64,000 bases of DNA from Mojavia pulchra JT2-VF2 (GTDB taxonomy: Bacteria; Cyanobacteriota; Cyanobacteriia; Cyanobacteriales; Nostocaceae): assembly GCA_019359325.1 (NCBI GenBank), contig JAHHHN010000001.1:806001-870000 (forward strand), given 5' to 3'. The translations under genes were made by a program, and so were the position numbers. Of the stretch, positions 36,875 to 45,216 are shown piece by piece. The notes beneath the pieces were generated by a model, which worked only from the letters and a program-made list of their open reading frames with translations, was not told the DNA's origin and ran no database searches. The first letter of the stretch is position 1. Each line of letters opens with the position of its first letter.

Positions 36875-38308
36875 ATGTTTCAAGCTACTCGTCGCCGTCT
36901 TGCCCTTTGGTACACTGCGGTAACTGCTGTATTACTACTAGTATTTGCTAGTGGAGTATATTTATATGTTCGTAGTACGCTGATTGAGCGGATTGACGAC
37001 ACCTTAAATCATGTTGTCGAGATAGTAGAACGATGTCTAACGACAAGTCGGTGTGCATCTACACTTGTGGTTGAGCCAGTCAACACCGATGCTGATAAAT
37101 TCCGGATTAATGTAGAAGCTAGTTTTCATGACGAGGCTGACACTGTAGAAGATGATCACATTGACCTAGAATGGTTTAGCCCTACTGGGCAATTAATTTG
37201 GTCAACTCTCTCCACACCTCTAAATATTCCCATTCATACTAACCGCACTGGTGAAACTGTGCGTGTATTTAAGGGAGACAGGGGAGACTCAACATTATTA
37301 TTGCGACAAGTCACACAACGGGTGGAAGTGGGACGTCAAGTATTGGGATATCTGCGCGTTAGCCATCCCTGGTTTGAAGTTACCAAACCCAGTCGTCAAT
37401 TGATTTTTGATTTAGCACTGGGTACAGGATTAATGGTGCTATCCGTAGGAGCAAGCGGTTGGTTTCTTTCCGGTAAAGCAATGGAACCAGTAGGTGATTC
37501 CTACCAACGCCTCAAACAATTTACCGCTGATGCTTCCCACGAACTCAGAAGTCCGATTACTTTGATTCAAACTAATGTGCAAGTTGCCCTTGCGGAGTTA
37601 GAGTTAGCAGAGACAGAAGCTACTACTTCTTTCAATTATCGGCAACAATTAAAAGTAGTGGAACGGTTAACTCAACGGTTGGGTAAGTTAGTTAATGATT
37701 TACTGTTTCTAGCACGGCAGGATAGCGGTAGCAGCAAAGATGATTTTTCTTCTTGTCCAATGGATGCTTTGCTGATGGAAGTTCTGGAAGAACAACAACT
37801 TTTAGCCACTGAAAAAGAAATTACCCTCTGTTTGGACTTGGTTGATCCGCCAACGTCGGAAACCAACCCTGAATTGTTAGAAAATTGGTTCACGCTTATC
37901 GGTAATTGGGATCAACTGGTACGACTGTTCACTAATTTGATTAGCAACGCTTTACAGTACACTCCATCTGGTGGACGGGTGAATGTAGAATTGGCACGTT
38001 TAGAAGGAATCAATCGCGTTGCTGGGCTACGTTACAGCCATGCTCAGTTGCAAATTAAGGTGATTGATAATGGAATTGGTATTCCCTTGGAAGCGCTACC
38101 AAGCTTGTTTGACCGTTTTTATCGGGTAGATCCAGCACGTACCCATAAGGCTGGGAATACGATCGCAGAAAGTTCTACAGGTACAGGATTGGGACTAGCG
38201 ATCGCCCAAGCTATTGTTGAACATCACCAAGGTCAGATTCAAGTTGAAAGCAGCTTTGGCAAAGGCTCAACTTTTACCGTCACTTTACCAATAACTCTTG
38301 AGTCTTAA
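36875..38308 (+). CDS. Sensor histidine kinase (RppB-like, orphan)
   Basis: 477 aa. TM1 at about residues 12-31, an extracytoplasmic domain of some 140 residues with two Cys (CLTTSRC), TM2 at about 178-198. A short linker, shorter than a full HAMP, leads to the HisKA domain with phospho-acceptor H222 in FTADASHELRSPITL. The ATPase domain shows NLISNALQYTPSGG, DNGIGIPLEALPSLF and GTGLGLAIAQAIVEHH. The layout resembles kinases annotated RppB in cyanobacteria. No response regulator lies beside it, and the nearest (33764) is single-domain. The signal is unknown. Confidence 0.85.
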   Translation: MFQATRRRLALWYTAVTAVLLLVFASGVYLYVRSTLIERIDDTLNHVVEIVERCLTTSRCASTLVVEPVNTDADKFRINVEASFHDEADTVEDDHIDLEWFSPTGQLIWSTLSTPLNIPIHTNRTGETVRVFKGDRGDSTLLLRQVTQRVEVGRQVLGYLRVSHPWFEVTKPSRQLIFDLALGTGLMVLSVGASGWFLSGKAMEPVGDSYQRLKQFTADASHELRSPITLIQTNVQVALAELELAETEATTSFNYRQQLKVVERLTQRLGKLVNDLLFLARQDSGSSKDDFSSCPMDALLMEVLEEQQLLATEKEITLCLDLVDPPTSETNPELLENWFTLIGNWDQLVRLFTNLISNALQYTPSGGRVNVELARLEGINRVAGLRYSHAQLQIKVIDNGIGIPLEALPSLFDRFYRVDPARTHKAGNTIAESSTGTGLGLAIAQAIVEHHQGQIQVESSFGKGSTFTVTLPITLES

Positions 38309-38512
38309 TTTTATATTCGATATTTGTTTCCTGTGACAGATGAAAATAGTTAACTTTACCTACTAACTTATATAGCAACACTTACAGTTATGAGCCATTA
38401 ATCTAACTGCCAACAGTTTGATATACCTACTCCTGATACTTCACTGAGTAGTGATATAAACTGTCATTTTTGGTTGGGAAAATGCAACTGTGAAAGCTTT
38501 ATCGGAGGTTAA

Positions 38513-39379
38513 ATGCCAATTACTATCAAAGAAGATATTGCCTATGTTTTACTTAAGAAAATTAGTGAAACTGGCACAGGAATGCACGAAGTTAAGTTTA
38601 CTGAGGCCGACTTTGGAAATCGACAAATATCAGTAGCAGACTTCTTGGGACATTTAGACTACTTGAATCAAAACCATTACATTAATGCCGAGTTTACAGG
38701 TAATGCCTACGGCAACCAAAAAGATGTTCCCAATGTTGTCAATCCGAAAGAATTCGACTTTAGGGTTGCCAATACTTACGGTGCGCCAGACGGGCCTTTA
38801 CCTCACTTAATCACTTTTAAAAAAGCAGAACTCACAGAAAAAGGTCGCCAAATTTTAGAAGAAATGGAAGCAAATCCTCCTCAATCTCTTAAAAAAGAAT
38901 CATCAAGACCCATCGATACCAAGGATATGCCCTTTTTAGATAAGGTCATGACAAAAGCTGGTTTAGCCGATCCTTACGATGCTAGAGATTTAACTGAGGT
39001 AGTATATCGGGTGATGCGCGACCTGATGACTACAGAAGCTGCTGATCGGGTTGAAGAAGAACTGCACAAACCAGCTGAAACAACTGATGATAAATCCCTG
39101 CAAATGGAAATTGCAGATTTATGGCACGATACCAATCCAATTGTAGGATTTCTGAGCCGGGTACGACCACCTTGGCAAGGCCCTGGTATTTTTAAGATTG
39201 ATAGCGATCGCTTTTTATTCCGGGTGGCAAATGAAGGTACTATGCCCCCAAATGTAGACCGTGAACAGCTTGTTAAGGCAGTTTTTTCTGCGACTAAAGA
39301 TGAATTGTCACCAGAACGAATCGAGGAAATTGCTAGCTGGTTACCTGATCACGTCCGCCAACTATGGCAAGAAGCTTAA
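38513..39379 (+). CDS. DUF2267-containing protein
   Basis: 288 aa, soluble. The N-terminal 130 residues form an unnamed domain (EDIAYVLLKKISETGTGMHEV, LGHLDYLNQNHYINAEF) similar to winged-helix-like modules found before DUF2267. The C-terminal half is DUF2267: DARDLTEVVYRVMRDLMTTE and EEIASWLPDHVRQLW. GGAGG lies 6 nt before the ATG, so translation is strong. Function is unknown; a stress-related role is sometimes suggested for the family. Confidence 0.75.
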   Translation: MPITIKEDIAYVLLKKISETGTGMHEVKFTEADFGNRQISVADFLGHLDYLNQNHYINAEFTGNAYGNQKDVPNVVNPKEFDFRVANTYGAPDGPLPHLITFKKAELTEKGRQILEEMEANPPQSLKKESSRPIDTKDMPFLDKVMTKAGLADPYDARDLTEVVYRVMRDLMTTEAADRVEEELHKPAETTDDKSLQMEIADLWHDTNPIVGFLSRVRPPWQGPGIFKIDSDRFLFRVANEGTMPPNVDREQLVKAVFSATKDELSPERIEEIASWLPDHVRQLWQEA

Positions 39380-39414
39380 AGGTAGCGATCGCTTTTAGCT
39401 AGGATTTTTGAAAT

Positions 39415-39448
39415 ATGAGTTATGAATTAATAAAAATTCATAACTCAT
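39415..39448 (+). terminator. Hairpin after the DUF2267 gene
   Basis: ATGAGTTATGAATT and AATTCATAACTCAT form a perfect 14-bp inverted repeat with a 6-nt loop, 36 bp after the stop. AT-rich; a terminator without a strong T-run. Confidence 0.55.
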
Positions 39449-39898
39449 TTAAAATACGCCACTATTTTTATATCTAACTCCGAAGAACGAATTAATTTAA
39501 TAATTAAACAAAATAAGTTATTTAAATGATAACAAACTTGGCTTTAAAATGGCACTAAAGATTTAGAATCATTAGATTTTGATTTCACAAAGAAAGAAAA
39601 AACTGATTTTTAGTAACGGCTTCTGGAATATGTTGCCATCTTATGCACAGCTATAACTTATGATTTAGCTTTCTCATTCTTGAGATGGAAACAGTTACCT
39701 GAATTTAAATTATTTTCAAGCCTATAGTTAGATTAAACAACTAAATTAAATTATTAAATTTAAAAGATGTAAAAAAAATAAATTGTGCAAAAAGAACAAG
39801 CTATAAAAGTTTAAATTTCGGAATTTTACTAAGTGATTTAATTTGCTGATTTAGAAATTTATCAAAAAAGACAAATCAAAAAAATTCAGGAGTGAACC
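39449..39898. other. Gene-free AT-rich region
   Basis: About 450 bp, very AT-rich, with A-runs near 39770-39800. No coding frame. The SD AGGAG of the next gene is at its end (39889-39893). Confidence 0.5.
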
Positions 39899-40696
39899 AT
39901 GAGTAGAAATTATCAAAAGCTTCGCAAGTCTGCTGAGGTACTTAGCGCTATTTGCGGCGGATTACTGATTGGTATGCCAGTATTTGCTCAAACACCAGTA
40001 ACACCGCAGCCAAATCCCTCTACAAGGGCTAATCCATGTCCAAGAATTTTTTACGAAGAACCACATAATAGTCGTGTTTTAGTTCCTCAAGGATGTCCGC
40101 CTAATGCTTTAACACAAAGATTGCAAGCACAAGGGCAGCTTCCTGCTAATGATACTTCTATCAATCCATCAGCAGACCAAACAAGGATGGGTGTCGGTGG
40201 AGACATGCCTTCAGGAAATGCTTCAGGAGTTAGTCCCAATCCTACAATCCGCCAACAAGCACCTTATAATGGCTCCCAGCAAATGCCAACTGATAGTTCG
40301 GCTATACCCAATACATCTGGAACGGCTACACAACAAAATTCTGTAAATCAAACGCCATTAACAGGGCCACAGCAATCACCAATTGCCATGGTTAGTCCTA
40401 CCAATGGTCGGGTAAATATCAGACTGGTAAATGAAACTGGGGCTAATGTGGCTTACCAAGTAATTGGCGATACAACTCAGCGATCCCTACGAGGTCAGTC
40501 TGACGTAATCCTGCAAGGTTTACGTGCGCCAACAACAGTGACATTTCAACGGGAAGATGGCGGACTGCTGACGGTAACTCCACAAGCCTCTTCAGAAACA
40601 GGGATATTAGAAGTTAGATTAAACGAAACAACCGACTTAGCCCAAGATAGAAAAGCCATGAGGATTCAAGAAAATGGCGCAGTATTCTTGAACTGA
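39899..40696 (+). CDS. Secreted protein of unknown function
   Basis: 265 aa: signal peptide (AICGGLLIGMPVFAQ, cleavage after about residue 31), a low-complexity Pro/Gln/Asn/Ser-rich middle with two Cys (CPRIFYEE, GCPPNAL), and a C-terminal compact domain VNIRLVNETGANVAYQVIGD. The latter looks like a small beta-domain. Cyanobacterial unknown, probably periplasmic or surface. AGGAG lies 5 nt before the ATG. Confidence 0.65.
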   Translation: MSRNYQKLRKSAEVLSAICGGLLIGMPVFAQTPVTPQPNPSTRANPCPRIFYEEPHNSRVLVPQGCPPNALTQRLQAQGQLPANDTSINPSADQTRMGVGGDMPSGNASGVSPNPTIRQQAPYNGSQQMPTDSSAIPNTSGTATQQNSVNQTPLTGPQQSPIAMVSPTNGRVNIRLVNETGANVAYQVIGDTTQRSLRGQSDVILQGLRAPTTVTFQREDGGLLTVTPQASSETGILEVRLNETTDLAQDRKAMRIQENGAVFLN

Positions 40697-40778
40697 TGTG
40701 AGTTCGATAGATTTCTCTAACCAGCCTCTGCCCAATGGCAAAGCAGTTTCTAGAGACATCACATCCATCGAACTCGCG
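40695..40778. terminator. Long imperfect inverted repeat between convergent genes
   Basis: GAGTTCGAT (40700-40708) and ATCGAACTC (40767-40775) are perfect complements, with additional pairing inside (TGCC-CAAT-GGCA at about 40729-40740). Probably a bidirectional terminator. Confidence 0.45.
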
Positions 40779-40823
40779 TTGAATAAGTTCAGAATCTAGA
40801 TTCATCAGGATGTAAGCTACGGT

Positions 40824-41960
40824 TCAACGTTTGGGCATTTTAGTCAGTTTATCAGCCAATAGCACTTCCTGTTTGCTGTCTTCTAAAGTCCGCGCCAGTA
40901 TCAGCGCTCTTTCGTAAAAGTTACGGGCAGTTGGGTAATTACCTAGCTGCTCGTATAACTGTGCATAAGTCTTAAAAGCTTTAAATTCTTCCCGCAGATT
41001 TTGTAATTCTCTGGCGACTACTAGACGTTGTTCTAATAAGTCAAAGGCACGCTCATAGCGTCCTACAGAACTGTGAGCCGTGACTAAACCATCAATCGCC
41101 CGTAAATAGTTAGTGCGATCGCGCTTCGTTTTAGCTATCCGCAGTGCCGCGCCATAACTACCAATTGTATCGGGATAATTTCCTACTGCGAGGTAGGCGT
41201 CACCCAAATTATTGAGGGTATTTGTCTCACCAAGAATATCGCCAGCTTGACGGCGGAAATATAAGGCAGTTTCGTACAATTTGATTGCTTTGTTGTAATT
41301 TCCTAACCTGGCAGTCACTAACCCTAAATTACTCAAAGATAGTCCTTCGCCTGCAACATTGTTAACGTTGTGAGCAATTGTCAGTGCTTCTTCAACGGTT
41401 TTTCCTGCTGAGGTAAATTCTCCTTTTTGCAGCAGCAATGTACTAATATTATTCAGTGCGAAAATCTGAGCCTGAAAGTCTTTAGTATCGCGGGCGATCG
41501 CTAAACGTCGGCGCAATGCATCTTCCCCATCCTTAAAACGACTTAGCTGGATATAAGCCCTAGCCAGCAAATCATAAGCATTACCTTGTGCATTAAAGTC
41601 GCCAAGTGAGCGATAAATTTCTAACGCCTGCTTGCAGGAATCAATCGTTTTCTCTGAATATCCTGATAGCTGTTGTTGTTCACCGATACGCAGCAAACTA
41701 TCTGCTTTATCCCTTGATTCTCGCAAAACCGAACTATTTAAAGGACGGTGGAGCTGTTGCGTAATGTCAGCTGCACTTGCGGCTAAGGGACTAAGAAAAA
41801 CAGCCAAAATTAAAAAGCAAGAAGTCAGAAGCTTGAATTTGTCATTTTGGCGCGAACCAACGATAGCAGAATTCAAAATCCACAACCCATAGCGTCTCGA
41901 TCTGAGGGTTGGAGCTAAATCCAAAATAATACCCTCAGGTAAGAAATACCGTTGTTTCAT
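40824..41960 (-). CDS. TPR-repeat protein with N-terminal export signal
   Basis: 378 aa. A hydrophobic segment at about residues 44-64 (LLTSCFLILAVFLSPLAASA) after a long basic N-terminus acts as signal or anchor. From residue about 95 there are six to seven tetratricopeptide repeats of 34-40 aa, for example GLVTARLGNYNKAIKLYETA and NLGDAYLAVGNYPDTIGSYG. Likely a periplasmic or thylakoid-lumen scaffold; the partner is unknown. The true start may be internal, but no other ATG precedes the hydrophobic segment. Confidence 0.8.
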   Translation of the reverse strand: MKQRYFLPEGIILDLAPTLRSRRYGLWILNSAIVGSRQNDKFKLLTSCFLILAVFLSPLAASAADITQQLHRPLNSSVLRESRDKADSLLRIGEQQQLSGYSEKTIDSCKQALEIYRSLGDFNAQGNAYDLLARAYIQLSRFKDGEDALRRRLAIARDTKDFQAQIFALNNISTLLLQKGEFTSAGKTVEEALTIAHNVNNVAGEGLSLSNLGLVTARLGNYNKAIKLYETALYFRRQAGDILGETNTLNNLGDAYLAVGNYPDTIGSYGAALRIAKTKRDRTNYLRAIDGLVTAHSSVGRYERAFDLLEQRLVVARELQNLREEFKAFKTYAQLYEQLGNYPTARNFYERALILARTLEDSKQEVLLADKLTKMPKR

Positions 41961-42057
41961 AAAACTTACCCGGAAAATTTCGGTTTTAAGTAGAATGAGC
42001 TAACAAAAAGTGTTAAATTTTCAAATTATAGGTAAGTTATACGCGTTTTCACTTAAG

Positions 42058-42687
42058 TTAAGACTGGACTAAATCTTCTCCCAAGTAAATAGCGCGAATA
42101 TCTCCAGGTAATTTGTCCTCTAACATACGATATCCTTCCTGAAGAAAATTGGCTACATCAACGGGTGTGAGATTTTCTCCTTCAGCTTGTAGGTAGGCAG
42201 CAATTCGCGTTTCGCTCCAGCGGAAAGTCTGAGCCATTAACACTACAAACCGCAAAACAGCTGGTAGTTGTTCCAGTGCTTGTTCGACGTAACACCATAG
42301 CGCAGGTGAAGTGGCCTTGAGAGAATAATGAATTGCTTCTGTTGGAGGTAGTTGAATTTCATTAATGCAGAAGGCTGTCATGTTGATCAGCCAATTTTGC
42401 AATGTTAAAGGTTCTTGGTTCACTTGGGGACTGTTTAAATCAAGTCCACGGAGTTCATAGTAAATATGGCGCCAAGTGAGGGCAAACAAATAATCTGCTT
42501 GCACAGGCGATCGCGCCGAATGGCGAATCAAGGTGTACACTATCGGGCTATAACGACAAAAAATCGCCGTAAAATACTTTCCAGTATCTGGATGTTGCTG
42601 AAACAAAGTAAGTAGTTCTTGATCACTCTGATGAAATAGTGACTTCACTAGCGGGTGATTGGCTTCGGGAAAGTGGGGAATTTGCAC
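42058..42687 (-). CDS. Sigma-70-like protein (uncertain)
   Basis: 209 aa from GTG 42687. The layout resembles a small ECF-type sigma factor: a region-2-like part (SDQELLTLFQQHPDTGKYF, then FCRYSPIVYTLIRH, and FALTWRHIYYEL) and, after a variable linker, a region-4-like part (ALEQLPAVLRFVVLMAQTF, then WSETRIAAYLQAEG). The recognition helix is weak, and the protein may be a degenerate relative acting without promoter binding. It lies 97 bp upstream of the TPR gene on the same strand. Confidence 0.5.
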   Translation of the reverse strand: MQIPHFPEANHPLVKSLFHQSDQELLTLFQQHPDTGKYFTAIFCRYSPIVYTLIRHSARSPVQADYLFALTWRHIYYELRGLDLNSPQVNQEPLTLQNWLINMTAFCINEIQLPPTEAIHYSLKATSPALWCYVEQALEQLPAVLRFVVLMAQTFRWSETRIAAYLQAEGENLTPVDVANFLQEGYRMLEDKLPGDIRAIYLGEDLVQS

Positions 42688-42888
42688 AAGCTTTGAGAGT
42701 TGATAATTGTTAATATATTTTTATTGGAAATGGCAATTTCGCAATTAAGCGCATAGTATCTTGATGTGGGCCTGTTTGGGGTTAAGACTCAGACCTTCAG
42801 AGTATTGATACACTATAAGCAAGGCTTAATTCTTAGTCTTAATCAACAATAAAAAAAGCGGCTCCCTTATACAATAATTGCTTTGTTC

Positions 42889-43485
42889 ATGGTTATAGCA
42901 GCTAGTGTGATACCGTTCCTGCTTGTTCCTTTTACCTTAGGCTCTTTTCTGCCTTCCCTACCCTTAGATAGCTTATTCTCCACCCAAGGCATTATGGTGC
43001 TGCTACTAGCAGCATACGCTGGTGCTATGTGGATGTTCCTTACCAGTGCCCCGAAAGTACACACCGTGATGGTGTCGGATTTAGAAATTGCCCGTCAGTT
43101 GTATGAAGGGCTGCTAGATTTGCCCGCAGCTGAAGTGCCTCTGCACTATTACTACAACTACGAACAAACGATAGGCGCAACCGGCATCGATCCACTTTAT
43201 ATGTCCACAAGCCCTAGTTTCTCTAGCAGAATGATGAATAACGCTAGCGATGGGCTGTGGTATCAGTTGAAGAAAAATACCCAGTTACACGTAATTACTG
43301 GAGCTAGCTTGGGCACTAAAAATCAGCAACGCCATGTTTGCTTTGATCGCGACTGCCTAGAAATGCTCTTAATGCGAGTAGAAACTCGTGGTTTAAAATT
43401 CAAAATTCGTAACCAGAAACCCTTAAATTTTTTGGTTAAGGACTATGAAGGTCGCATCATTGAACTGGCTGAGGTTGCAAATTAG
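42889..43485 (+). CDS. Membrane-anchored VOC (glyoxalase-like) protein
   Basis: 198 aa. Two transmembrane segments (about 2-20 and 34-53) precede a soluble domain with the vicinal-oxygen-chelate pattern: KVHTVMVSDLEIARQLYEGL (beta strand and helix), LHVITGASLG, HVCFDRDCLEMLLMRVETRG and the closing VKDYEGRIIELAEV. Metal ligands cannot be assigned with certainty, so enzymatic activity is open. ATG 42889 was chosen over TTG 42883. Confidence 0.6.
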   Translation: MVIAASVIPFLLVPFTLGSFLPSLPLDSLFSTQGIMVLLLAAYAGAMWMFLTSAPKVHTVMVSDLEIARQLYEGLLDLPAAEVPLHYYYNYEQTIGATGIDPLYMSTSPSFSSRMMNNASDGLWYQLKKNTQLHVITGASLGTKNQQRHVCFDRDCLEMLLMRVETRGLKFKIRNQKPLNFLVKDYEGRIIELAEVAN

Positions 43486-43496
43486 TTATCAGCAGT

Positions 43497-43532
43497 AGGG
43501 TGCGTTACCGTTCGTTGTCCTTAATGCACCCT
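43497..43532. terminator. AGGGTGCGTTA hairpin
   Basis: AGGGTGCGTTA (43497-43507) and TTAATGCACCCT (43521-43532) pair with one mismatch, between convergent genes. A similar GGTGCGTTA hairpin follows lysS at 45164, so this is a dispersed element that may terminate both transcripts. Confidence 0.55.
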
Positions 43533-43596
43533 ATTGAGTTTAGATAGATTTTTCTTGCCGGAGTAGGAAAATGTACAGATGCATAGACGAAAACTA

Positions 43597-44070
43597 CTAA
43601 AATTCGTCTTGCTTTGTTTCCCGAATATCTACTAACTTCTCCAAAAGTTCTACTGCTAAATTCAAAAGTTCAATTTCATCAATTTCATTACTAGTATTGC
43701 GATTATTCTCTCCAAAAAACCAACTTGCTAACAAATTTTTCACAGCAAAAAGCTGATCTTCTTCAGGAAAATTCAAGTAAGTTTCTAACTTAGTAGCAAT
43801 TTCTGAAAGTGATTTGTTTTCTAGCTGCTTGCGTACTCTTACCGCTACCCAGTCATTACTTTCTAGGAAAGCTGTCACTGATTCTACAAAACTTTGTGGT
43901 TCTTCTTCCGCCCACTTTTCCCACCAGTCTCCATCCACATCCTCGAAATATAGGTTGACGCAATCAAGCCCATAATTCATCCAATCTTTTTGCAATTGCC
44001 TGGCTGCTTCTAAATGTTCTAGCAATCCTTCTAATGTCTCTTGCGGTTGAGTCGGTCTTTCTTTCCCCAT
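43597..44070 (-). CDS. Hypothetical acidic protein
   Basis: 157 aa, very acidic, helical, Trp-rich (DWMNYGLDCVNLYFEDVDGD, then WWEKWAEEEP). No family recognised. No membrane segment or signal. It lies 60 bp downstream of another unrecognised gene on the same strand (44131-44826), so the two are probably co-transcribed. Confidence 0.6.
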   Translation of the reverse strand: MGKERPTQPQETLEGLLEHLEAARQLQKDWMNYGLDCVNLYFEDVDGDWWEKWAEEEPQSFVESVTAFLESNDWVAVRVRKQLENKSLSEIATKLETYLNFPEEDQLFAVKNLLASWFFGENNRNTSNEIDEIELLNLAVELLEKLVDIRETKQDEF

Positions 44071-44130
44071 AATTATTCAGTCTGGTTAAGACCTATTGCT
44101 ACAAAACTCATAAATGCAAATTACTTGGAA

Positions 44131-44826
44131 CTATAAACTGAATTTTAAATAAATCTTTCTTTTCAAATTATCACTGTTATGTAGCGATAAGTTAACTATC
44201 CGATTGACAAAATTAACATTATGGGGATTGTAACTCAAGAATAATCCTCTCTCTATACCCCAGGCTTGTAGGGTGTTTTTCCAATTATCAGACTTTTCTT
44301 GAGAAAATTCATCAGAGAGACTGGTGATTTGAATACACAGTGGTTTATTCTGCCTACTACTTACGATTATATCAGTTGCCATTGAGAAGTCCGCAATATA
44401 GCACTGCCAAAAAGTGCCTTGCCGATGCACAATATCACTAGCTATTGATTGCAGAACATGAGTATCAGCTTGATTAAACTCGCCTGCCATGAGTTTTTGT
44501 TTCCAGATAGAAAACTTGGGATCTGTTTCGTTTAACCACTTGGGAAATAAATAGCTATACCAATATAATTCCGTCGGTGTCATGCGCTCATAATACTGTT
44601 GCTGCTCCTCTTCAGAGGCTAGGGCTTGAATATCGAGCCAAATTAGCGCATCTTTAATTATCTGTTGCAAAAAAAACAGTACAAATTTTTTAGCAGTTAA
44701 GGAACCAGGCTTAACATCTTTAACCCAGCGATTAATCTCATCTAATCTTTTTGCCAAACTGGGGTCTACTGTAGATGCTTCTGCGATGAGTGACTTTAAT
44801 TGCTTTTTAATTTCTTTTGCCTGCAA
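44131..44826 (-). CDS. Hypothetical protein, possible PD-(D/E)XK-like C-terminus
   Basis: 231 aa from a TTG start with GAGG 11 nt upstream. The N-terminal half is helical (KEIKKQLKSLIAEASTVD, KFVLFFLQQIIKDALIWL). The C-terminal half has MATDIIVSSRQNKPLCIQIT, WKNTLQAWGIERGLFLSYNP, a beta-alpha pattern that recalls the nuclease fold in which an Asp is followed by a Glu/Gln-x-Lys; here Gln-Ile-Thr, so catalytic residues would be incomplete. This is speculative. Partner of the downstream acidic protein gene. Confidence 0.5.
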   Translation of the reverse strand: MQAKEIKKQLKSLIAEASTVDPSLAKRLDEINRWVKDVKPGSLTAKKFVLFFLQQIIKDALIWLDIQALASEEEQQQYYERMTPTELYWYSYLFPKWLNETDPKFSIWKQKLMAGEFNQADTHVLQSIASDIVHRQGTFWQCYIADFSMATDIIVSSRQNKPLCIQITSLSDEFSQEKSDNWKNTLQAWGIERGLFLSYNPHNVNFVNRIVNLSLHNSDNLKRKIYLKFSL

Positions 44827-45163
44827 ATAATGCTAAACCTCAATAAATGAGTGACTTTCGGAGATTTTATGATTATTTTATAGCATTATCAAGCAAAAAT
44901 TTGTATTGAGATCAAAGTCTGTATCCATAGAGGCTTTTCGTTAATAATTTTATAAATTTTGTTAAGTTGCTGATTTATACGCATAGAGGCTAGCCCCCAA
45001 ACATTCACTTTCGCAAAATTGCTATTATCGTAAACCTTGACAGATGAAAACAGAGGGATAACGAGAATGTAAAAAGTAAACTCTTCAGTAGAACTTTCAA
45101 TTTCTTTAATTAAATAGAATAAGTGAGTGCAACTAAGCTAATAAAAGATTGAGCCATAAAAAT

Positions 45164-45191
45164 GGTGCGTTAGGCAAAGCCATAACGCACC
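45164..45191 (-). terminator. Terminator after lysS
   Basis: On the minus strand GGTGCGTTATGGC pairs with GCCTAACGCACC, then ATTTTTATGG. Twenty-six bp after the lysS stop codon; same sequence family as the hairpin at 43497. Confidence 0.65.
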
Positions 45192-45216
45192 CTACTGTTG
45201 AATGGGACTTACTATC

